This document shows, one piece after another, positions 11,376 through 21,219 of a DNA stretch of 64,000 nucleotides. A program made the position numbers and the translations under genes. Origin of the DNA: Aquilaria yunnanensis (Eukaryota > Streptophyta > Magnoliopsida > Malvales > Thymelaeaceae); the NCBI GenBank assembly GCA_039654915.1, contig CM077598.1, positions 77,900,041 through 77,964,040 on the forward strand, in the 5' to 3' direction. Within the stretch, counting starts at the first letter, position 1; every line of letters starts with the position of its first letter. A model generated the notes under the pieces. It searched no databases. It was not told where the DNA came from and worked only from the letters and a program-made list of their open reading frames with translations.

Positions 11376-12220
11376 TGATGGCCTGGGGCCTCATCGTTTT
11401 GAGTCATGATGACTGTCGAGGAGACTTCTAGGAGGAAGAACGCCTGGAAGGTGGGTCGCCCCAAGGAGAGTACCTGAAAAGCTGGTAAACAGGGTTAGGA
11501 GGCCCCCGGAGTGTCTTTCCAGGGGGGGAGCCTCCGACGCCCAAGTCAGTGGTGGCTGAGAGAAAGGCAGAGAAGATAGCACAAAGGGCTGAGGAGTTTT
11601 GCCTGGTAATGGGAGCCGTATTTTGCCAGCCAACCGTCCTCCTGTCTAGTGTTAACTCCTAGTTTTTATAGGAGAGCCTAGCCCGTTCAGATCACGACAC
11701 GTGTTCGGTCGGATGTTCCTGACTTTCTGGGCATAGGAGACAGATAGTAGGTTACCTTGAGCCATGTGCTGAGGCGGGCCATGATGTGATTTCGATGGCG
11801 TCAGCATGGCAGAGCGCCTTTTGAGGCGGATAGTGGCGTCTGTGATTGGATGTGTCAGAGGCTTCCTTAAATGCTTCCGTAAATCTCCTGCCGTACTCCC
11901 GAGGTCCCTGGGTGAGGTCATCCTTTGGTTCGGACAGAGCCTTTTCGGGAAACAAGCCCCGAGTTCGGGGGTTCCCAGCTTCAGGGAGTTCCGCCTTCGG
12001 GGATATCATGTTCGGCTCGCTATGTCTGCTGCCCCTTTTCCGAAGGCGATTTGCTCACGACCCTGGGGGGGCGAGTAGTGTCCTGGCGTGCCGGGCTCGG
12101 AGCTCTTCGGCTATCTCCCGAGGTGCTTGATCACACCTTTTCCCGGGTAGCGCCAGCTTCTTCTGGCCATTCTTGTGGCAGGGAGTTCGGCCAGATAGAG
12201 GCGATAGCGTTTGGCTATCA
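11376..12220 (-). repeat. 3' LTR of Y
   Basis: On + it begins TGATGGCCTGGGG and ends TTTGGCTATCA. Read in element direction this is TGATAGCC...GGCCATCA, with canonical TG/CA ends. It differs from the 5' LTR at 11521 (A versus G), near 11842 (G versus A) and near 11943 (T versus C), all transitions. The element-direction start forms an inverted repeat, GATAGC-CAAAC-GCTATC. Confidence 0.97.
11663..11703 (-). promoter_or_regulatory. Core promoter of the Y LTR: G-box and TATA box (3' LTR copy)
   Basis: In element direction CACGTG (11698-11703) lies 27 bases upstream of TATAAAAA (11663-11670). The same arrangement with the same spacing is present in E3a (59056-59096) and approximately in S1. Plant G-boxes bind bZIP and bHLH factors; which ones act here is unknown. 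The matching 5' LTR copy at 24615-24655 would drive gag-pol. Confidence 0.7.
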
Positions 12221-12235
12221 CATGCCCCCCTTTGG
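12221..12235 (-). other. Polypurine tract of Y
   Basis: The minus strand reads CCAAAGGGGGGCATG immediately before the 3' LTR. This purine-rich run is where plus-strand DNA synthesis is primed. The same tract lies next to the LTR ends at 52744, 59529 and, changed, at 62404. Confidence 0.85.
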
Positions 12236-12307
12236 AAAGCCGAAGGAAGACTTCGGTTTTGCATCTCTTTCCTAGGTCGTCTATGGGAGTCTCTTTTGGA
12301 AGCATAA

Positions 12308-12470
12308 CCTGTTCCGAGGATGTGCCTTTTGCCCGAAAATCACGGGCTCTTCGGCCTTGGCCCGTTCTTTGGTGCCTTCGAGGCGGAGCCTGTGCCGAAG
12401 ATACACCTCTTGCCCGAAGGTCATGGGCAGTTTGGCCATAGCCTGTCTCTTGGCGTCCTCAAGGTGGCCT
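12308..12470 (+). repeat. 81-bp tandem duplication upstream of the antisense promoter
   Basis: Two diverged copies (12308-12388 and 12389 to about 12470) share CCGA.GAT, CTTGCCCGAA and the GGCC..GGCC..TTGG.GCCTTC frame. E3a and E3b have a single copy at the equivalent place (about 59609-59690 and 62484-62566). It lies between the polypurine tract and the antisense promoter. Confidence 0.7.
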
Positions 12471-12539
12471 GCTCTTTGTTTCTGCAGGTCTGTTTGGCCA
12501 AGCGTGTCAGTCTGAGTGGTGCGCCCCACTTTTCTAGGG

Positions 12540-12773
12540 ATATCAGAAGACGTGTCCCAATCAGGGGACGTGTCCCGGATTTCAAGGGACGCTTGGAGGA
12601 CGTGTGCCCCATTTTTACGCAGTGGTTGACACGTGGCACTTTGCCATTGGAGGAGAGTCGCGTCTGATACAGAGGGCGCGCCTTTTCAGGTGCAGAGAGC
12701 AGTTGCGGCGACGGTTCACCTCCAAAGGGCACTTATGATGATGTCTCGGTTACCCATTTCTGACATATAAATA
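12540..12773 (+). promoter_or_regulatory. Promoter of the Y antisense gene
   Basis: TATAAATA is at 12766-12773, about 250 bases upstream of the likely start codon. CACGTGGC (a perfect G-box/ABRE core) is at 12630-12637, and three further ACGTGT motifs lie between 12550 and 12610. The distance from CACGTGGC to TATA is 129 bases here and in both E3 copies. Downstream, CCGTTCCATCATAAGTTCC is also conserved and probably marks the transcription start region. It is an internal promoter, separate from the LTR. Confidence 0.7.
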
Positions 12774-13012
12774 TCCCGTTCCATCATAAGTTCCTTTTGC
12801 TCTCTACTTTGCCTCTGTTCTTGCATTTTTTCTTGCTTTCTGTGGCGGAGCTTCCGTAATCAGAGCCTTTTTCCAGCCAACTTTCACGACGGCGTCCTCA
12901 GATTTTGGCAAATCTTTCGGTGGGTTTTTGTTTGCCAGTGCGTTTTGATCCTTGTGTTCTTATGAGTTTTTCTCTGGAAACTGTTTTCTTCCATTTTTTA
13001 AACTCATTTTTA

Positions 13013-15418
13013 TGTCGAAAATGCCCATTCCTGAGAGCTGGCAGCCTCTTTTAGCCCATCCTTGTTGCACCACCCCTGAGAAGTTAGAGAGGTGGAAGAA
13101 AAAATTCTTTCTTCCCTCTTACGCCATTACTAGGCTGCCTCGTTCTAGCCATTATGCTTTTTCAAACCATAGAAAGGAGGTTACCGTTTTCCGAGCCCAA
13201 CTGAAGGCCGGTCTTCGGTATCCCCCCCGAAGATGGTGTGCGAGTTCTGCCAATTTCATGGCATTGCGGTGAGCCAGCTTCCCCCGAACTCGTACTGCTA
13301 TTTCAACGCCTTCCTCTGCATGTGTGGCGTCTTCGGGATAGAACCCCATTTCAGGATTTTTATGCAGTACTACAAGCTCTCTGTGGTCCCGAAGGGTGGC
13401 TTCTATTTCATGCTACCTCGGGGATCCGGGAGCAAGAAATTCATGTTCACCTTCGCCACTAAGGATAGCTGGCGGGGGTGGCAACAGAAGTTCTTCTTCA
13501 TGAAGAACGCTGAGGCCTGGTCGTACGTTCCGACCGAATGGGCTCAGGGCACACTGGATGCGGACGTTGCTGATCCGAGGATGCTGCTGCCCCAGAGTTG
13601 GCTCCCGTGTTCGCGGATTTCAATGCCCGCATTCGGGCTGTTTCTGACTGGGATCCCGAGGTCTCTCCGCGCGCCCTTTACCCTTTTCCAATCAACTGGA
13701 AGTTGATGACCGAAGAGGTCCTTCGAGAACTAAAGGTGGTAAAGGAGCACGAGACTGACCTCGTGATGCCAGCTCCTGCCATCGCCGGGAAAGATTCCTG
13801 GTTGGTCAAGCTTCTTAAGGAGGAGATTTCTTTCGAAACGCTTGCCGAAAGTGAGTTATCTTCTACTCCTTTGCTGCTTTTTCCTCGGACTTACGCTGAT
13901 GTTTCTCTCCTGTTTTAGAGATGGGCGACGACACTGCCGCCTATTACAAGTCCCTCTTCTCCGGCCAAGGGGAGGACGATCAGACAAAAAAGGCGGCTTC
14001 CCGGAGGCGGAAGTCTACTGGCGCGGGTCCTTCGGGGAAACGGGCAAAGAGAGCTGCTCAGGTTCCTCTAGAAGAAATTTCTGAGGAGACTGCCGAGGAG
14101 GCTGGGACAGCCGAAATTCCGGCGCCTGAGGCTGCTGCATCCGAGGTCCCTCAACCCGACGTCCTTCCTCAAGGTCCTACTGCGTCGCCGGCCCTCCTCG
14201 ATGTAGTGGTAGAAGTACCTTTTGCCGAGGAGCGGCGCAAACAGAAGGGCAAGGGCATTTCGGCCGAGGAGGACGAGGATGTTGTTGTCGAGGTCCCGCC
14301 AGGTTTGTTTCCAGGCAAAGTGTTTTTCCTTTGTTTTTTCTGGAATGGCCTTCGTTTCTGACCTGCTTCTCTTTTTCGCCCTGCAGGGGAGCTACTTACC
14401 CCGAACTGGGCTTCCGAACACGCGGAGGCGAGGGCCCGCCGTGATGCCAAAGTCCCGAAAGGGAAGATACCGAAAGAGCCTTTCTGGACATTTACGGAGG
14501 ACATGAACTTGTACTCTGGGGACTGTCCTGAAATGGCCAAGCAGATTGCGAAGGGGGTGCTCACCGAGGCCTCCTTCAAGGCTATAGCGGCGGCGCATCC
14601 GGAGGATAACACGCTTGCTGTGAAGATCACCGAGCACGCTGCTCAGGTATATCCTTCACAGCTCTTCCCCTTCAATTTTATCCTAAGTGTTTGGCTCTTA
14701 CTGACCTTGTGTTTGATCTTCTTTGCAGTTGCTGGGGTATGCCGGCTTTCTCCGAGTTCGGGTAGCCAAGCAGACGGCATTCCGAGCTTCGGCCTTAGAA
14801 GCCCTAGAAAAGGCGAAAGCGACGTGCTCGGAATTGACCGCCAAGAACCAGCAGCTGGCAAATGCTGCGAAGGAGGAAGCTGCCACCATTCGGGAGGGGT
14901 TCCGAAAGGAGAAGGAATTCTTGATGGCGGACTCTTCCCGGAAGATTGCCGACCTCCGTAATGACGTGGCGGGGCTGCGTGCTGCAAACCAAGAGCTTCT
15001 TCAAGACAAGGCAAGAAAAGAGAATACCATAGTCACGCTCTTGTCTGAGAAGAAAGCCCTTCAAGCCGAGGTCCAGTCTTTAAAGGAGGTGCCGAAGGGG
15101 GAGGAGCGGATAAAGGTGCTGGAAGAGGAGGTCGAGGATCTGAAGGACGAGTTCGACGACCTTGAGCTTAAGAAGAACAAATCTGATCAAATGAACAAGG
15201 TCGCGTTTCAGGATGGCTTCTGTCTCGCTCGGCTCCAAGTTCTCCAGAGGTTCCCAGGTCTGGACCTCTCTTTTCTAGAGGGTCTAAATATTCCCGGGGG
15301 ACCTCGGTGGAAATGGTCCAAGATCGAACATCTGAAGCTTCCTCCTTCAATTCCAGCGCGGACGGTGGCGGAAAAGGGTGGACAGACGAGCGGCTCTCAG
15401 GACGCCGGGAAGCCTTAG
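13013..15418 (+). pseudogene. Antisense spliced gene of Y (PF04195-like, coiled-coil protein)
   Basis: It has four exons: 13013-13850, 13919-14302, 14387-14646 and 14729-15418 (TAG). The introns (13851-13918, 14303-14386, 14647-14728) have GT/AG ends, T-rich 3' ends and matching phases. Exon 1 starts MSKMPIPESWQPLLAHPCC and holds the cysteine-containing core CEFCQFHGIAVSQLPPNSY and CGVFGIEPHFRIFMQYYKL, then KDSWRGWQQKFFFMK. Exon 2 starts at MGDDTAAYYKSLFSGQ and is acidic and low-complexity. Exon 3 has PFWTFTEDMNLYSGDCPEMA. Exon 4 is a long heptad coiled coil ending with FQDGFCLARLQVLQRFPGLDL. Two frameshifts lie in exon 1: one base missing in a C run near 13226, and a second near 13590. Exons 2-4 are open. 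The protein would be roughly 720 residues if intact; its function is unknown. Confidence 0.9.
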
Positions 15419-16081
15419 GCTTTTTCAGGGCCCCCTTTTCCTTCCCTTCCCTTCTATTCTGTACTCCTTCTTTGGGCACTTTCTTTATTGTAAGGCAGCT
15501 TTGCTCTTAATGAAGATCTTTCTGGCTAAGTGTTTCTTCAAGTTTCTCTATTTCCATTTCCCCGAACACGTTCGCTCAAGAGACTTCGGAAAACCTGCAA
15601 TCAAAGAAACTTTTTTACCTTCCTTTGTCCCGAGTGCGTTTACTCAAGAGACATTTGGGAGAGTCTGAAAAAACTTGACTAAGTCTTTTTGCAGGCTTCT
15701 GTATTTCCAATTTGTCCCGAACATGATCGCTCAAGGGACTCCGGAAAACCTTCAGTCAAATTTTTGTTTTACGGGGTGTCCCGAGCATATTTGCTCAAGG
15801 GACTTCGGAAAACCTTTCGCGAGATTTTCTACTTCCATTTTCCCGAGCATGTTCGCTCAAGGGAGTTCGGAGAATTATCTCTGCGTTGGGTATGGCGAGT
15901 ACTTCTACGAGATTTTTGTTTTCCATCTTTCCCGAGTGTGATGGCTTAAGGGACTTCGGAAAGTCATATCTACGCTTTATCATGGCGAGCTTCTCTGCGG
16001 AACTCTTTCTTGCACAATTTCTGTACACTTAAGTACTTTTCTCAAGGCCATTCTGTGCAATCATAACTCCTCCGCTTAACC
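15419..16081. repeat. Repeat spacer between convergent antisense gene and pol ends
   Basis: Six degenerate copies of a unit built on CCCGA(G/A)CA..TTCGCTCAAG(A/G)GACTTCGGAAA begin near 15557, 15630, 15714, 15778, 15840 and 15929 (spacing 60-90 bases). The unit lies where the two convergent transcripts must terminate. AATGAAG at 15509 is a possible poly(A) signal. No ORF of interest was seen. A single, diverged unit is present in E2 at about 55935-55980. Confidence 0.7.
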
Positions 16082-17145
16082 TTAAGCGTAGAATTTTTTC
16101 AAGGCGTCTGAATGCCGAGTGTTCTTCAATTCTACGCCTTTGGCGTCGCCAAGCTTGTACACACCTTCTCGTACTTCGGCGAGAACCGGATAGGGTCCTT
16201 CCCAGTTTGGGTGAAATACGCCATGAGGTGGCCTGCGGGGTACGAAGTCAGCCTTTCGGAGAACGAGGTCTCCCTTCTTGACTTCCTTTGGCCTGGCTCG
16301 TAAGTTTATAGCCACGGCCACTCCTTGCTGGGAGGCTTTTCTTCTTAGTTCGGCATGATGGCCATTTTTCTGTGTTGGGCCACAAGATCGAGATTGGTTC
16401 TTAGACCGAGGTCGCTACCACCCCCATCAGTTCACCAGTACTGAAGGTTGAACTATCTCTACTAGGATAATGGCCTCTGTTCCGAAGTCGAGTGAGAAAA
16501 GAGTCTCTCCTGCGACTTTTCGGGGGGTCGTTTGGTAACTCCATAATACGCTTTGGAGTTCTGCCGGCCATTTCCCCTTGGCCTCCCCTAGTTCTCTTTT
16601 ATGGTGCTGCTCGATACTTCCACCTGCCCGTTGTTTTTGGGGGTAAGCTGCTGGGGCGAATTGCATTTTTACTCCGAGGTCGGCGACGAATTCTTGGAAT
16701 CCTTTGCCTATAAACTGGGATCCGTAATCCGTTACCAGCTACTGGCACCTTCGGTATGCTGAATCTGCATACGATGTTCTTCCATATGAACTTCTGCACT
16801 TCTTTCGCCGAGATAGTTGCCAGTGGTTCTGCCTCCACCTATTTTGAGAAATAGTCCATTGCTACCGCACAGGGTTTCACGCCTCCGAGGTCTATGCCCC
16901 AGACCGCGGAGGACCAAGGATAGTTCTACCGAAGTTACCGTTTCCGAGGATGTCCTCTGGATTTTTGCATGTCTCTGGCGGCAACTGCTTTTCCGGACAA
17001 ATTGTCTTGCGTCCCATCTCAGGGTAGGCCAGAAGTATCCCTGGCGAAGTAACACTGTTGCGAGGGCATCAGTTCCAGTGTGTGAACCACACGTGCCTTT
17101 GTGGGCCTTTTCAAGGATCGTTTCAGTATCCTTTTCAGCCACGCA
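16082..17145 (-). pseudogene. Integrase of Y
   Basis: Reading leftward: the zinc-binding domain (CVAEKDTETILEKAHKGTCG, GYFWPTLRWDARQFV) at 17145-16990, then the catalytic core in three different frames, then the C-terminal domain GDLVLRKADFVP and HPNWEGPYPVL, ending near 16082. The second catalytic aspartate sits in VTDYGSQF near 16706-16730, with the usual Asn changed to Tyr. The usual GQVEV reads as a changed GGSIEQ, glutamate present. Integrase cuts and joins element ends to host DNA; frame changes near 16670, 16840 and 16950 break it. Solo LTR Z starts right at the beginning of this domain. Confidence 0.85.
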
Positions 17146-20100
17146 TGTCACACCCCACACAGGCCCCAGCCCATGCACACTCTGTGCCTCTCACCAACCA
17201 CTACCCTGAAGGTCCAGAATACTTGGGTCTTTAAGAGTTATCATCAGAGTTTAGTTACCTAACCTTCATTAAGTAGATTATTGGGCATTCTTTTTATTGG
17301 CCTGGGAGGTGGCCCAGGATGTCCCTGCTTATTTTAGACCAAGACCTTGCAGCTTAAGCAAGCCCAACCCATTACTTGCAAAACAAGCAACACTTGCACT
17401 TTTTCCTTTAAGTGCTTAACTTGTGTGCAATCAAGTGTACTAGTCATGCATGGCAACAAAGAAGCCCATATCCATTTTCAAGCTTGAAAACACATACATA
17501 TATGATGATGAGCATTCGGCCAAGTATAGTACACAAGGAAGCCAACATCAAAACATCATGCTGATAGTCATAAAGTCCAAAGAAACTTGGCTAACATACA
17601 GCCAACAAGTCCAACATACAAAGTCCACTAAGGCCCAAAATGCATAAGTCCAACATGGGCCCAAAAGTGCTTAAGTCCACAACTCAACAACAACTACATG
17701 GCAATCATGCCAAGGATGCAAATGGGCCCAAAACTTGCAGCCCAATTCTCACATAGCCCATATGTACACAACTACCCATAATGCTCAAAGGGTACTACAA
17801 AATGTGCACTATAGGTACAAGTCCAAAAGACCAAGTTATTGGTCTCCAAAGCCCACCAAGTCTCAAATGCCAAAAGCCCACTCAACCAACACCTCCTAGC
17901 TCAAGTCCCACAGCTAATCTCCTACAAAACTTAATCCATTAAATTCGGCCTACATAAGACCATGGAATAAAATGCACATTTCAAGCCAAGAATTTGTTGG
18001 CACACATACCTTGGACAATAAGTAAACTTGGTACACAAAAACCAAGAAGTCCAAACAGAAGCACAATTACTCAAGCTCTTTACCCTTTCCTGAAAATTCA
18101 ACCAATAAGGGCAGTGAGTTTAAAACTCAGTAAGGATTCACACAACTCCAAAGGAGTTCATATTGTTAAGCATAAGCTTAACCTCCATAATCAAGCTAGT
18201 ACCTACATCCAAAGACACAAAGACAAGGAAAATACAATTTGGCCGAAGCCTATATTCAACATATATCAATAATAAGTTGGTTAGCATGCACAATCAATCA
18301 ACAAAAGCACACAAACTCACACACACACCACTTCTTCAATTCGGCCATAGCCACTAGCAAGTGCTCATGTACAATTTTGCACACCATTTCTTCATGAAAT
18401 CATCTCCATTCCCCTCGAGCTCTCAAGTGCTTGATGGATTGGCCAAACCCACCAAGAACTTTACACTTGCCATTCATTGATTAGCTAATCAACCCATGGA
18501 ACCATTAATTCCATATTGCCCTTCAAGCATACTAACATCACTTGGCAAATCTTGACCATCAATTAGTAGCTTCAATTACTTGTCATTAATCATGGAAAAT
18601 ATACCAAGCACAAGTAATTCATGAATCCTTACCACACTTTTTAGCTTGAGTAAATTCGGCCTTGTTGGATTTCTTCCAAGTTAAGTTTGAAACTTCAACT
18701 TCAATGGTGTTTTGGTTAGTTTGTCCAACACAAGCTTGAATGTCTTAATCCAAGCTTCAATCTCCAAGTCCAAGTTACCTTTCATTTTCGGCCATAAACA
18801 CAGCCACCATGAGTTTCACATATCATTCACATAAACTCATGAAGTCATCATTTCCATGCCAAAACACCATGAACTCACCAAGAACACTCAAGAACAAACA
18901 TGCACACCATTCGGCCAACTAGTGTTCTTTGGTGGTTTAGCTTCAAACTTTCGGTCCAAGGTTCTCCTAACACAATACAGCCTTCCTTTAGTCAATATAA
19001 CTCTTATTCATGGAAAACATACCATGGATTTAAGTAATCTTGAGCTTTTACCTCAAGAACAAGGCTGAAAATTCTGGACTTGCACAACCGAGCTCCAAAT
19101 CAACATGCAACACCAAGAACACCAAGTAAACTTCAAGAGAACTTCATGAACATGCATGAACATATTCAGCCATGCCTTGTTCCTTCAAGAACAAGCTCAA
19201 ATCTTGACGCTCAACAAGGTATCTTCAAGAGTTTTGCTGGAAATTTGGATGTACACTCAAGAACACTCAAGTTTTGGCCAAGAATCAAGATGAACAAGTG
19301 AAGAACAAGCAAGAACATGGAAGAACATGGAAGAGCTTTGTGTTTCGGCCAAGTGCTCTCCAAAACCAACAAAGGCAGCAACTAAATGACAACTCCAAGG
19401 AATGTTTGCTGCATAAGAAGGCCGCCCACTCAAGTGCCCATTAAACAATAAATTTCAGCATTGTACAATGCAATATTCTCCCAAGCACCAAAAACCCTTC
19501 CATATAATATTTGGTCAAAGAATGGGAGCTGCAATTTGGGTGGCGGACAAAGGCTTCCAGCCTTCAATTAATTTACCCAAGTTGGCTTAAATGCCAAGAA
19601 AATCCCCCAACTAAATTGCATGGCGCCTCCAACCCTCCATGTCTCCATACTTCCATTCTAGCCACCAAATTCAATGCAATTTCCAGCATTTCTTTTTAAA
19701 TTGTTGGCCCACATGCCAAGTACACAAAATGTGGACATAATTGCATTATTATACCATATAAAATTCGTCCATCACACCATTCTTTTAGCAATAATTAATT
19801 CCATCTTCCATCATCACCAATAAACAAATCAATCATGCTCCACCATGAATAAACAATTCATTTCTTTGTCCAAGGTTTACCTTATTTTAATGGCTCCACT
19901 AGGCAACTTCCAATATTTTAATAGCTCCACTAACACTTCCCCTTTGTTTATTAATATATATGGCTACCCATTGACCAAGAGCCACAATATTGGCTTACCT
20001 CCACTTTAGCCATCTCACAAAATTGCATGGCTGATTTTGTCCATCCTTGGTTTGTAGTTTCAATTCCAGCACTAGTCCAAGTTTTCAATTGAGTCCTCAA

Positions 20101-20390
20101 ACTTTATTTCTTGCCAAGTCATACATAGTTTTTCATGTATGTGCAATTTGGCCCATAGTATTGCATAGTTCCATGTTAGTCACTAGTTACCAGTCCAGCT
20201 TGGTACTAGAACTTTATTTCATGGCATAGTTCACATAGAACTTTTGTATGTGTAATTAAAACACATAATTCACATAGTCTTGTATTCTCATCACTAAGAC
20301 CATGTTCAAACAAGTCCCTCTTGTATTTAATTTCATGTCTTCATCATTCTCTTCTTGGCCATAGCCAAGTACTAACTGGTGGTCCTGACA
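17146..20390 (-). mobile_element. Solo LTR Z (3245 bp) inserted in Y
   Basis: It begins TGTCACACCCCACACAGG and ends GGTGGTCCTGACA, giving TGTCA...TGACA termini. The target-site duplication ACGCA is perfect (17141-17145, 20391-20395). No second copy of its start occurs inside and no gag or pol domain was read, so it is a solo LTR or a coding-free element. Near 18108-18135 it holds a palindrome (GTGAGTTTAAAACTCAGTAAGG) shared with other long LTRs here. The strand is inferred from that motif. It must be younger than Y. Confidence 0.9.
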
Positions 20391-20395
20391 ACGCA

Positions 20396-21219
20396 TCTCT
20401 CCAGTGGATTCGCCAAGCAATCCGCCTTACTGTCATTTCACCGTGGTACATTTTGATCCGTGCGGCGTCAGACTCTTGAGTGGGCTTTGCTACTAGCTCA
20501 TGATATTTTGCCAGGATTGGGTCCTTCAACCCATACTCTCCTGCTGTCTGCCGAACTACCAGCTGGAGATCGCTGTGAGCCTTTAGGTTTCTCACGCCAA
20601 TCTTTCTCCAGGCCTTCGGGGCCCCTGATAACTACTCCAGCTCCCTGGTGTTCGGACGCCGAGGTTCCGTCTATGTGCAAGGTCCATTCTGGCTCACCCT
20701 CTTTTGGATCTGAATAGCTCTCCTCAGTGGTGGGTATTTCGGCGATAAAATCTGCTTTTATGGCCTTCCGAGGCTCACACGTGATTTCGTGCTTGCCCAG
20801 CTCTATGCACCACTTGGAGAGCCTTCCCGAATGATCAACTCTCTTCATAACATCCCGTAGTGGTAGACTACTCCGGACGATGATGGGGTGAGCCTGGAAA
20901 TATGGTCGTAGTCTTCTTCCTGCAAGCACCAAGGCGTATATAGCTTTTTGAAGCAAAGGGTACCTGACTTCGGCGCCATGCAGGGACTTGCTGACGTAGT
21001 AGACCGGCCATTGTTTCGGCCCTTTTTCTTTTACGAGGACCGAGCTCACGGCCTTTTCTGTGACGGCGAGGTAGAGTACGAGGGGTTCTCCCTCTCGAGT
21101 TTCTCCCGAGGTCGCCTTCCATCTTTGCTGCCTTTGTGAGGACTTTTGAAGAAAGGTCTACACCAATCTCGGTACCTGGAAATAAACCTGCTCAGAGAGG
21201 TTATTCTTCCGGTTAGTCT
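20396..21219 (-). pseudogene. RNase H region of Y
   Basis: It reads leftward from the connection segment (PVYYVSKSLHGAEVRYPLLQ, ALVLAGRRLRPYF) to the RNase H core EWTLHIDGTSASEHQGAGVV, which keeps the first catalytic aspartate, then LKAHSDLQLVVRQTAGEYG. The expected end of the domain is reduced to NDSKADCLANPLERC, which passes straight into the integrase zinc domain across the Z site. About 100 residues of linker that this family usually has are missing. Frames change at least twice. Confidence 0.85.

Noticed and set aside
11652..12275. Several overlapping ORFs in the Y LTR, repeated at 24604-25185
   Set aside because: They are GC-rich open frames in both strands of an LTR, identical only because the LTRs are; other subfamilies do not keep them.
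14723..15418. A stand-alone 231-residue coiled-coil gene
   Set aside because: The frame opens at a TTG lying inside a T-rich intron acceptor; comparison with the other copies shows it is exon 4 of a spliced gene.
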